Assembly (NCBI GenBank): GCA_030737835.1
Contig: CM060851.1
Coordinates: 10,287,611-10,351,610, forward strand
From: Acorus gramineus
Taxonomy: Eukaryota > Streptophyta > Magnoliopsida > Acorales > Acoraceae
Reading direction: 5' to 3'
Length of the DNA: 64,000 nt
Shown here: piece after piece, positions 54,297-64,000 of the stretch
Numbering within the stretch: the first letter of the stretch is position 1
Layout: the number at the start of each line of letters is the position of its first letter
Program-made: the position numbers and the translations under genes
The notes under the pieces: model-generated
Seen by the model: the letters and a program-made list of their open reading frames with translations, nothing else
What the model was told of the DNA's origin: nothing
Database searches by the model: none

Positions 54297-55020
54297 GGAT
54301 TTAATTGGATTATCCCGGTTTATTCATTAAGTGAGAAATATGTGAGTCCACTGTCAAATCAACAACCATCACTTCTTATAAATCAGGGGCCCCACAGGTC
54401 AAATTAAATTTTTACATTTTATAAATCATTATCCAAACTTTATTCACATTTTATCCACAATTTATCCATTGTCAATTAAACAACAAAAAATTTACTATTA
54501 CATTATACAATGAGAAAAATTAAAAACACAACCAAACAAAAAATCACTTATTCATTATCTATACTAGAATAGTCATAAACTTCATAATAACTTAATTCTT
54601 TATACAAATGGGGAGCGTTTCAATGATAAGAATGGATACTCTCACCCCTTTTTCTGTCCCCGCCCTACGAAAAAAAAAACAAATATTTTAAGGGTGTAGA
54701 CAACATGGGGGAGAGAGAGATAGAGAGGAGGGTGAAGGGTGACGGAGCGATGGAGGAGGGTAGCGGGCGAAGGAGATTAGGGAGGGGAGAGAGAGATCAC
54801 TCCCTTTCTCTCTCTGTCTTCCCCTCTCCTTTATTTTCTCAATCTACTTTCAAGTGTTTAACGGATAAACTTTGCATGTTGACTAAAAAATTCAACAAAA
54901 GAAGGGGTCATAATTACCATCAAGATTACCACTAACTAAATACTGGATTTTACACACTTTCTTGTTAATTTTACATTGAATCAAAATTCATCTCAGAATG
55001 ACACGAACCAAATGGAGACT
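54297..55020. other. AT-rich intergenic sequence
   Basis: No coding or RNA gene is seen. A GA-rich patch (54712-54800) and AT-rich stretches only. Confidence 0.5.
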
Positions 55021-55025
55021 AAAAG

Positions 55026-57247
55026 TAACAACTGCATATTTTATATAATTATATATTATATATAATTATATATTGAGAGAAATAATAATTTATTATTTTG
55101 TACAGTTGCTTAGGTCAAAAGGTTGGTATTTTATTTTCAATGGGCTTTAATAGAGGTTGTTAGCATGTTAATTGGATCTGGGGACCCAGTTGTAATTATT
55201 AGATTTTGGGTTAGCCAGGGAAGGACCTGTTTGCAAATTTTAATTCTGTCTGGACCTATCCGAAATTGTCCCTCCGATTTTCCATATCAGAAATTTTAAC
55301 AACCCAGATTTTTAGAGATTTTGATTTCAAATTAACCCCTTTAAATACCCCTATTACCTTCCCCATTAACCCTAATTCGAGTTGAGATTTTGAGGCATTG
55401 TCATTGTCAATCTAGGTATGTTTCCTTCATCCCTTCTCTCTTGAATCTTTTATTCTTTTGGTTCTTGATCATGATCTTCTTAGTTTTCTTTTCTTTTCAT
55501 GGTGGTTATGAGATTTGGGTTTTAGATCTTAGATTTGGATGGTTGTAATAGAGATTTATTATGATTGTGAAGATGATTAATTATTATTTGTTTTGGGTGA
55601 TTGTGTTATGGAAGAATGTTTTTGATTGATTATCTTTTGTATTTGGGTGTGGGAGAAAGAGAGAGAAGAGAGAGATGTGGGTATTGGAAAGAGGAGAAGA
55701 GGAAAAGAAGTTTAAAAAGAGAGAGAGAGAGAGAGAGAGAGGATTGAGTCGCCGGCGGGTCTCCGGCCGGCGGACCTCCGGACGGCGGCCGGCGGTGGGT
55801 CTGGAGGAGGAAGGGTGATGGTTGTGGTGATGGGTTTGAAGTTTCCATGGTTGGGTAGAAGAGGTAGATGAAGGAGGAAGGAGAAGAAGATGAAGGAAGA
55901 AGAAAGGAACATATGGGTTTGGGTTGGTCCAAAATTTCTGGACAGTGGGCCTGGGCCCAACCCGACTGGCCCGTGGGCCAGTGGGTCTTGGGCTTTGAGT
56001 GTTCTGGAATTTTTGGTTTTGTTGGGCAATGGTTCTAGGTCCAACCAGATTGGCCCATAAACCAGTGGGTTCTAGAGGCCCATTGTCCAGTGTGGGCTAT
56101 TGGAATAAATGGGTTAGAATAAATGGGTGGCTTATTTAATATGGCTTTTCAATTTATTTTTATTTTTATTTATTAGAATTATTATTCTATTTCAGGAGTT
56201 TCGTATTCGGATTAGCCCGATATTGTGTCACACATATTGTCGTTGAATCGGAGGTGAGTGGACTTGAGTTTCATATGTAGTTTCAAAAGAATATATTATG
56301 TATTCATGCTAGGACCATCTATTTTGTGGAATATAACTGCTAGTTTCGAAATAAAAATATGAGCATGCCTTTTATTGAGATATTTATCATGAATTGATTG
56401 GTGTGTTGAGATTTTTGCATGCTCTATTCTTTTGTGAATTTTGAAGATATGATAGGTTATCAATGCATCCATTCCGTCTAGGTGGCTCAGTCTTGGTGGC
56501 CAACGTCTAGGTGGGCGTACGTCTACGTGGCCAGGTCCGAGAACGTAGGACCCAAGTCTTTGTGGCTATGTCTACGTGGCCATGCCTGTGAAAGGCCCCG
56601 CGAGCTAGGTGCTGCGAAGACGGACATGCGTGTTCGTGGTGTTGCATGCATCATGTTGGATAGGATTTGTGTGCGTGTGTATATATATTATTGCATGTCT
56701 TGGTGGCCTTGTTGTATATTTATTTTCTTGATATATTACATGTCTGTGTAGACATATTACGATATTGATATTTTGAATATAAATGTACTAACGGGATGAT
56801 GATGGTCCATTCACTGAGCGTGTTGTAGCTCACCCCTCCTTTTCCCCTTTCAGATATGAGGATCGAGTAGTAGCGTTGTGAATCTCGAAGGCGTTAGCAA
56901 GATCAAGTTTGGGTCGTCATCCTTTATCGTCTAGTTTTGCTTTCATTAGGGTGAATAAAGCCTTTCTTTGGCATGTAGTAGACTTTCCTTAGCTCTATCA
57001 GCAAAACCGTAGAGATTGTTACGTTTAATAATTATTATGTGTGTAATCATCCAAACTTGGGATGAATTATTGATAGATCCTGGTGATGTCTTAAGTAATA
57101 ATTTATCAGTGTAGTTTAAATTATTATTTAATTATGCTTGGATGAATAACGGTTAATTTCCTTAGATTACTCTGAGATTCGAGGTTTATGTCACGTAGCG
57201 CACCGTCTTCCTCGCCTAATATGGGTGTCTGATTCGGGGGCGTTACA
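55026..57247 (+). mobile_element. Solo LTR E, related to the LTRs of element 2
   Basis: About 2.2 kb flanked by the 5-bp duplication AAAAG (55021-55025 and 57248-57252). It ends GGGGGCGTTACA, like the element 2 LTR in its own sense (TGTAACG...GGGCGTTACA). The left end starts TAACAACT, so the terminal TG seems lost. Internal blocks shared with element 2 include the GTCTAGGTGGCT cluster (56478-56585) and the TGAGCGTGTTGTAGCTCACC block (56814). A GA microsatellite lies at 55718-55741. Confidence 0.82.
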
Positions 57248-57252
57248 AAAAG

Positions 57253-57955
57253 AAAAAAAAGCTCAGAATAGGAAAAGTACTAGTAAAAAAATAAAATATA
57301 AAAGAGACTGAAAATACAATATTATCCGTAAAAGAGTAGTCTATGAATAATGCACGGACTATAATAAGGACAAGACTACTCCTCGATAAGAAAGTGACCC
57401 CCCACAAATGATACTCGTGATGCTCCAACACAAAATTTTCCCCAATCCAAAACACACCATATCGTCGATTCCCAAATATTTTCCGCATAAGGTGTGCCTC
57501 CTTGAAAGATGGCGTTATTGCGAATTCACCAAATGGACCAATACATTGCAGAAATAAAAGATTGGTAAATGTTAGCACGTTTACTCTGATCACCCACTGC
57601 CTTCATGCGCCTTCCCACCTCCCACAAATCCTCAAGAGAGAACCAAAAGCCATTTAATCCAATTGCAGCTCGTACCCACTCCCACACTTATTTCACCATC
57701 ATGTTGAAAAAGCATTAGGTGCTCCACCGTCTCCTCTGCCTCCCCACACAGTTTACGTAACAGGTCAGCATTAGGCACCCGGTGAGCTCTGTATGCCTTT
57801 GTAATAATCCTACACAAATACATTGACCACATGAATGCTTTAACTTTCAAAGGAATCTTGCAGGCCAAGATTTCCTTGTGTTTTTTCGTCATAGCCACCG
57901 TAACGAGCCTACTTATTCCAATAGTTGTCACAAGGAAAATGTTACGTTCAATCAT
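57253..57955 (-). pseudogene. LINE (non-LTR retrotransposon) 3' ORF fragment
   Basis: Minus-strand frames contain the zinc-binding domain that follows RT in plant LINEs (CKIPLKVKAFMWSMYL, then a Cys/His-type LCGEAEETVEHL). Further on is a degraded tail with the family hallmark W-S-I-W...RNNAIFQGG, which includes a stop. RT itself is absent. The copy is 5'-truncated and decayed. Confidence 0.7.
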
Positions 57956-58448
57956 TTATGTAGTCACTTTTTCTAATTGATAAATACTAGGACTTGAATT
58001 TATGACCTGTCAATTACAAATAATTTTGTCAATTACTAAATTATGGGTTTAAGTCACTTTTAATCGACAACAAATTTTTGAAACACATATACTTAGCTAA
58101 TAAAATACATTTTTATAAAAAAAAAATACAATTCACATGAGTTGAATGCATAAATTTTTACATTTTTCATAACATAGTATATATGAACACAGTGAAAAAT
58201 ATATTATATTAGGTGATTTTGCAAAAATTATTGTAAAAGCATCTGAGTACACAAACACTATATTTATAAAAGCGCAATACCAAATACTCAATCTGTTTTC
58301 CAGCCTCGTCTGCAGTATAGAAGCGGTCTCCCAATCATTTATACTCGGCAATATTGTAGTATATAATGTTTTTTATTAAAAAATTATTTTTTCATAGAAA
58401 AAATATGTATTAGTGATTCTCAGTGTATACTTCATTGGATCAGTATAT
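57956..58448. other. AT-rich spacer
   Basis: No gene or named repeat is seen. Confidence 0.5.
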
Positions 58449-58457
58449 TTAAAAGAA

Positions 58458-59413
58458 GGGTTAAAGACATCTAAGTCCCTACAAACATGAAAAAACCCAT
58501 ATAAGTCCCTACTAAAATTAGGACAGACGTACGAGTCCCTGAAAACTCAGAAAAACCCAATTATCATCCCTGAGTTAAATTTCCATCCAAATTTAACAGA
58601 ATATTCCTAGAATATTTCATCACATATAATTGTGTAGACATTGAAGTCCTTATAAACAGTCATAAAGACAAATTAGTCCCTGCAAAAGATAAAATTACCC
58701 ATGAAAGACTTTTACATTAAATTGTGTACACATTGCAGTCCCTATAAACAATCATAAAGACAAATTAGTCCTTGCAAAAGATAAAATTGCCCCTGAAAGA
58801 TTTTTACATTTAATTGGATAGACATTACAGTTCTTATAAATAATCGTAAAGACAAATTGGTACATGTAAAAGACAAAAATGCCCCTGAAGAATTTTTACA
58901 TTTAATTGTGTATAAATTGCAGTCTTTTAGAGGGTATTTAATTTTTAAATTGCAATGTCTGCACAATTAAATGTAAAAATCCTTCAAGGGTATTTTTGTC
59001 TTTTAGAGGGACAAATTTGTCTTTACGATTGTTTATAAAGACTGTAATGTCTATTCAATTACATGTAAAGTCTTTCAAGGGCAATTTTATCTTTTGCGGG
59101 GACTAATTTGTCTTTATGATTATTTATAGGGACTACAATATATACACAATTTAATGTAAAAGTCTTTTAGGGGCAATTTTATATTTTACAGGGACTAATT
59201 TGTCTTTATGACTGTTTATAAAGACTTCAATGTCTACACAATTATATGTGATGGAATATTCTAGGAATATTCCGTTAAATTTGGATGGAAATTTAACTCA
59301 GGGATGATAATTGGGTTTTTCTGAGTTTTCAGGGACTCGTACGTCTGTCCCAATTTTAATAGAGACTTATATGAGTTTTTTCATGTTTATAGGGACTTAG
59401 ATGTCTTTAACCC
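58458..59413. mobile_element. Foldback/MULE-type MITE with long terminal inverted repeats
   Basis: The 956-bp sequence is almost entirely an inverted repeat: GGGTTAAAGACATCTAAGTC at the left mirrors GACTTAGATGTCTTTAACCC-type sequence at the right (with GGACTTAG), arms about 470 bp meeting near 58935. Each arm contains about three copies of a roughly 105-bp unit (CAGTCCCTATAAACAATCAT...GACAAATTAGTCC). Flanks TTAAAAGAA (58449-58457) and TCAAAAGAA (59414-59422) form an 8-of-9 target duplication, the length used by Mutator-like elements. No transposase. Confidence 0.85.
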
Positions 59414-59422
59414 TCAAAAGAA

Positions 59423-59906
59423 AAAAAAAAAGAGGGCTATGTACCATGGGCTAGACCTATCATTTTACTATTTCATAAATATAGATCATGATACATAAAC
59501 ATAGATCCTTAGCTCTTCATCCATGCAAAGAAACCTTTTATTTACTATGATCTATAGTTTCTAGCTCTAGGGCTTGCAATAAAGCTCTTAAAAAACTCCC
59601 TGGATTCATTAACACAGATTGATGTTATTAAACAATAGGCCAATCATCATGGAATTATTATAAAAATAAAAAATAAAATAAAAAGAGCCACAATGACTTC
59701 ATTTTTTATTGGTACAAATTGTTTCACTTTGAAGAAATAAGGTTTATGTTTTCTACCTTTTGCAATAGATCAATCATGCAAGACTTTACATATAACAGAG
59801 GCTCCTGACACCAAATGATAAATTGAACCAGATGAACGAAAAATTTATGAAAGATTGATGATGGCATGGCAAATTTCTTGAGCATTAATACCCAGAGTGG
59901 ACATCT
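59423..59906. other. AT-rich spacer
   Basis: No gene or named repeat is seen. Confidence 0.5.
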
Positions 59907-60195
59907 ATTCGGGCTATTTGCATATCGACCCATGATCTATCAGTTTCACAACTAGACTCTTATTTGTGTTACAAATAAATCTCTGATTCAAATTTTTAAA
60001 TTTATAACCAGGTCCCTTAGAACATGTTCATTTAAGCAAATAGCCAAATACACATATTCGGGTTATTTGCAAATTGACCCCCAGATTCTACCGGTTTCAC
60101 AATCAGGCCTCAATCTGCGTTACAAATAGGAACCAGATTTTCATATTTATAATAAGGTCCCTTATAACATGTTCATTTAAACAAATGTGTTTCAA
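59907..60195. repeat. Tandem duplication of a roughly 149-bp unit
   Basis: Two copies (59907-60055 and 60056-60195) start ATTCGGGYTATTTGCAWATY and share AGAACATGTTCATTTAA-like ends. A short 19-bp triplication (TTTAAACAAATGTATTTCAA) follows to 60236. Confidence 0.8.
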
Positions 60196-60236
60196 TTTAA
60201 ACAAATGTATTTCAATTTAAACAAATGTATTTCAAT

Positions 60237-60612
60237 AAGGTCCCTTATAATAAGGAGTGAGATAAAATTGCAAAATCACTTAGGGCCCCTTTAAAAACAC
60301 ATGTTAAAAAGTAATTTTTAAAATAAAGTTGTTTTTTAAGATGATTTTAGAATGCTTTTTTTTTTAATTCAGGAATCAATATTTGAAAAAAATTTAATAT
60401 TTAACAAGGAAAGCTGTTTTTCTATTCCAAAAATCGATTCTGACAAAAAAGCGTTATTTTTTTATTTTTCAAAACACAAATTTGGAAGAAAAAATTAAAA
60501 GGAATCCAGCTTCCGATTCTGTAAAAAATTACCCTATTTGACTGCACGATTTTAGCTTTTCAAAAAACAAAAGCGCACTCAAACGGGCAACTAAACAGTA
60601 AACAAGGCCTTT
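60237..60612. other. AT-rich spacer
   Basis: Begins near GGGCCCCTTTAAAAAC, which recalls hAT-type ends, but no paired end or target duplication is visible. Confidence 0.4.
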
Positions 60613-60882
60613 AAGGCCATGTTTGGCAACAAACCCCAAAACAGCTTTTAACTTTTAGGGTCATATCAATTTAAATACATCATCATTTAAAAGCTATAAG
60701 CTGTTATCAAACAGATCAACTTAAATACATCATTATTACTATATTTTATCTCTAACTGTACCTCAAAATTTGTGTTTCATAAAACAGTCATCATCATTAT
60801 ACCCTCAAATCATCATCATTACACCCTCAAAAGGTGTGCATAAAGCTGCAAAAACTAAAAGCTGTTTTTCAAACGCTACCTT
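60613..60882. mobile_element. Possible small MITE (hAT-like)
   Basis: The left end AAGGCCATGTTTGGCAAC with AAACAGCTTTTAA, and the right end AAAGCTGTTTTTCAAACGCT-ACCTT, are imperfect inverted copies. No clear 8-bp target duplication. Call made on end similarity only. Confidence 0.4.
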
Positions 60883-61117
60883 AGTTTCATTCATTTGGCT
60901 TACATAGACTTCCAAAAGCGGACATTTGCATGTGCATTTAACTAGTATATATAAATATATGAACATGTAAATAATGCAATTCCACAATGGGGATTGCCAA
61001 AACACTATATTGATGCAAAGTGAAAAAAAGAACATCATACATCCAAGCTTCTTGTATTTTCAGCTCTGCATCACATCATTAGTCTTGTACTCCTACAGTC
61101 CTACTTCTATGCTTTCT
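60883..61117 (-). other. Probable 3'UTR/downstream region of the TerC gene
   Basis: Lies directly after the TerC stop codon in gene sense. No firm poly(A) site was identified. Confidence 0.4.
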
Positions 61118-61982
61118 TCAATCGGACTTTTTTTTTAGGCTGAACAATAAACCAGCACCAAGGCTAGTGGCAACAAAGCCTAGAGAAACCTCTGTGGATA
61201 TATGGTATCCTGCACAAGGAAAGAAACTTTGAGCATTAAACAAATACATTAAATGAAGAGTTCATATGCACATGTGAGAAGATACCAACCAAAGAAATCC
61301 AAGAACAACTTGCACCCAATAAATCCTAGAACGGCTGCAATGGCAGGCTGCAAAAGATCAAACACGTCACATGAATGTAAATGATTGCAAGATCATTTTC
61401 ACATGTTGCCAGAAAAATTTCAAGTTTGTCACAGCTAATGAATCAACCAGTGAATCTAAGAAGGCTTCGTAGGGTGAGACCATGAAAAAAGAAAGCATGT
61501 TTGGAAATCTCATATCAGTCATACAGCACAAAAACTGCCTCAGCAAAATGACCCAAGAGGAGAATAAACCTTGACTGACAGCACCATTGTTTATAAATTC
61601 TATCAGTATATATCTTTCATGGAAACTTCCTATCTGTTTCCACCATTCTATTTCTTCTTATACAGCAGTTACTTCAAGCTACCATGATTTTGGTCAGGCA
61701 CACAGCAAAATATAGGTTCTTAGAGATCATATACGACTAAGAAAATGTGCAATAACACCTACTGATTAGGAAACATACATTTGTCAAGTGGAGGAGAAAA
61801 AGAAGGAAACGATCTAATACCAGTCATATAATCCACCTTGGAAACATTCCATGGTTTGAAGATGATACACAGCATTAAACTATCAATCAGACAAATTTCA
61901 GCTGGAGAGGGTCAATGAATCACCTGCAAGTATTCCAACTCTGACATGCTTTCGGAGATGAGTGAATACAATGACCTTAGAC
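61118..61982 (-). CDS. Chloroplast TerC-family integral membrane protein, last three exons (partial)
   Basis: Minus-strand exons 61924-61982, 61290-61347 and 61118-61209 join in frame with GT-AG borders (acceptors CATGTAG, TTTTGCAG, TGTGCAG; donors CAG|GTG and TTTG|GTTG). They encode LRSLYSLISESMSELEYLQ, then PAIAAVLGFIGCKLFLDFFG, then YHISTEVSLGFVATSLGAGL and a basic KKKSD C-terminus. This matches the end of plant TerC proteins (tellurite-resistance-C fold) that sit in the thylakoid membrane and aid insertion of membrane proteins during chloroplast biogenesis. Two hydrophobic segments are visible. Upstream exons lie beyond 64000. No damage is seen. Confidence 0.85.
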
Positions 61983-64000
61983 CTACATGAAATGAAAAAA
62001 GCAGTTACATACTGATTTTCATTTTCAAAAAACCAAGATAAATTTATGACATCAATTATTGCGTTTCATTATCAACTGTACATGTAATTCATAAGTCAAA
62101 AGGCTCTACTTAATTTTGTCTGTAATTGCATAAAAAAGACGAGCAAAAATATTGGACTACCAAGTCATTAATCCAATCCAACCATACAGAAATACTCGTA
62201 CACTGTATCAATGCTATAGGGGAAAAAAAACAGAACACAAGAATTATCATTGATCAGTCCTTTCAAACAATGAAGAAATTATCCTCCATCCAATCACTTT
62301 TTATCATTCCACCGTATCAGCTGAGTCAAGTTCAGCATAATAACTTGATGCTTCTTAAATATTCAACCAAAGCTTTAACTTTCACTGTGCTGAAAAAGTA
62401 ATGCCAATATATGTTAAGGATGAATCGATTGACTTTAATTGGTGTTGTGCAATATACTCCCACAACTGTTGGTCCAAGATTTCCTACATCACTGCCATTT
62501 AAATTGAATGAATGCCACTTGACAACAGTCACATCACTTCCTATCCCTGACCTTTAGATAAACTAATGATTACCACTCATGCTGAATGGTTGGATTTTTT
62601 AATCTTTTATTCAGATCCTGTTCACCTGTAACTCAATTTAGCAGTGGGAATGCAGGCCATTTATAGATATTAGAGAAACACATTTTTCGTCCTTAGATGC
62701 AAAAGAAAACAATTTTGGATCAAATTTCACCAAATTTGGTTACTAAAAAGGTGTACATCTATAATCACATCACAAATTAAACTTTTCCATTTGACTTTGT
62801 GATGGTGATAGGCTTTCAAACCTAGATCATGATGCGAAATAATTTAAACTGTTATGGATGACAGGATGAGAAAAAAATTCAAACATTTTTCTTATATAAG
62901 AATCAATAAACTTGGACAGATCAGAAGGATATTTTGGAATTTGGGCCTCAGTAACCCATGGAAAAGGTGCACGCATATAATTCGACATTCAAATTCCATA
63001 AGGTTAAATCTTAGTATCTTACAAGGATGCATATTCAGTCCTAATGTGTAGACTTCAATATATTAAAAATAAACTGTCTGTTGTGTCCTATAAAGGCCTT
63101 GTGTACATGGTTTAATTACCTGTAAACCATGCATTCAGGGAAATACATTAATGATGAATTAGAAAACAAGAAAAATTTCACGATAGTATCGAGTCCTAAT
63201 GTATTGACAAAAACTTTCTAGTACTTGGTTAATAGATATTTGAGTGGCCCTGGTGCTAATAGATTATTTGGTTTGTCATTGACTTTTGACTGGATGTAAA
63301 TGAAAAAAATGCAACCCAATGCTCATTTCAACTCTGGCCATATATCCTGAGTATTATTGTTGCTCAGCCTTTTGATATTTATGATATATGATCATTCATA
63401 TTGCAAAAGAACCTGGACTAAAATGATCCTGATGTACGTGGGAGAATGCATGGGAGGGTGTTTTAGGTGTTCAACCTTGGGGTAAGAGCAATGCAGCCAC
63501 TTAGTGTCCTCGCATAAATGTATCAATGGGTTAATAGCTGTTGGGTAGTCCATGGTTCTGTTGTTTTTTTTCTGTTTTTCATTTCTTCTGTTTAAGAAGA
63601 CTCCTTGTCTCTTTGGATCTTCAGTATTACAGTCTCCCAAGGATTGTGTACCATATGAATTATATTCCAACAGCCCACCTTTTGATCTGTGTGCGTGTGT
63701 GTATATATCAAAAGAATCCTCAGTTGTATAGTCTCCCAAGGATTGTTCTTCACGTAAAACTTATCTAGAATAAGATTTTCCGTACTACATTCTCTCCATA
63801 CTCCATTTTCATACCCTTGTCGAGATGAAATAGGAAATGGTTCATTCTAGTTCCTTCATTCCTTGTCAAACAGTTTGGACCTAGCATTTACTTCATCTCT
63901 ACATTTCTCATCAATTGCTGACAGCAATGGACTTTCTGACAGGCAGAGGGTTAAACCATGGAAGAATTTACTTGTCATTTTCAACAATCATGTCCTCATA
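61983..64000 (-). other. Long intron of the TerC gene
   Basis: More than 2 kb without another convincing TerC exon before the window edge. AT-rich, with a CCCAAGGATTGTR-containing duplication near 63636 and 63729. Small ORFs here are not supported. Confidence 0.6.

Noticed and set aside
4707..54650. A MITE split by element 1, with ends near GCGCCCGTTTGT (4707) and complement of GCTCCCCATTTGT (about 54620)
   Set aside because: The end similarity is partial and no flanking duplication could be found, so it was not called.
63392..64000. Extra TerC exon near the right edge
   Set aside because: A possible GTAAAT donor near 63969 follows a short open stretch, but the peptide does not match conserved TerC sequence that I can identify.

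Overview
This is nuclear DNA of a flowering plant with a retrotransposon-rich genome. The evidence is two intron-bearing or plant-type host genes at the edges, Tat/Ogre-lineage Ty3-gypsy elements with a second (archaeal-type) RNase H, plant mobile domain and 'gypsy-type transposase' domain genes, and plant-style LTRs, LINE and foldback remnants. I cannot fix the species from the sequence.

Layout. 1-4050 (minus) is the 5' 1273 codons of an NFRKB-like (INO80-associated, DEUBAD domain) nuclear protein gene with a 5'UTR intron and a CT-rich, telo-box promoter. 61118-61982 (minus) holds the last three coding exons of a chloroplast TerC-family membrane protein gene whose upstream part lies beyond 64000. 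Almost everything between is nested transposons.

The outer element (element 1, plus strand, 4829-54296) is an old Tat-type LTR retrotransposon. About 11 kb of its own sequence is split by four later insertions. These are (i) a solo LTR of an Ogre-like family (6608-15332), itself split by a non-autonomous chromovirus-like element (element 2, 6634-13050, minus); (ii) a full-length 23-kb Ogre-like element (element 3, 16382-39332, minus, perfect AATGC target duplication); and (iii, iv) two related solo LTRs, D1 (41664-44571) and D2 (45291-49052). Every inner insertion has an identifiable 4-5 bp target duplication, and LTR divergence judged by eye (about 5 percent for element 1, under 2 percent for element 3) agrees with the nesting order.

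The unusual biology is in the two Tat-lineage elements. Element 3 encodes Gag, then an acidic Glu/Pro repeat, then three successive retropepsin-like domains and a G-patch, then a frameshifted RT-RH-aRNH-integrase. Between integrase and the 3' LTR it carries, on the opposite strand, a six-exon plant mobile domain gene whose five introns are all phase 0. Element 1 has lost its integrase. In the equivalent position it carries two antisense genes with the putative gypsy-type transposase domain, the second split by D1 and D2. The LTRs and the antisense-gene flank of element 3 carry several different tandem arrays built on one palindromic GTCGA core.

Right of element 1 are a solo LTR related to element 2 (55026-57247), a degenerate LINE 3' end, a 956-bp foldback element with long terminal inverted repeats, minor repeats, and then the TerC gene.
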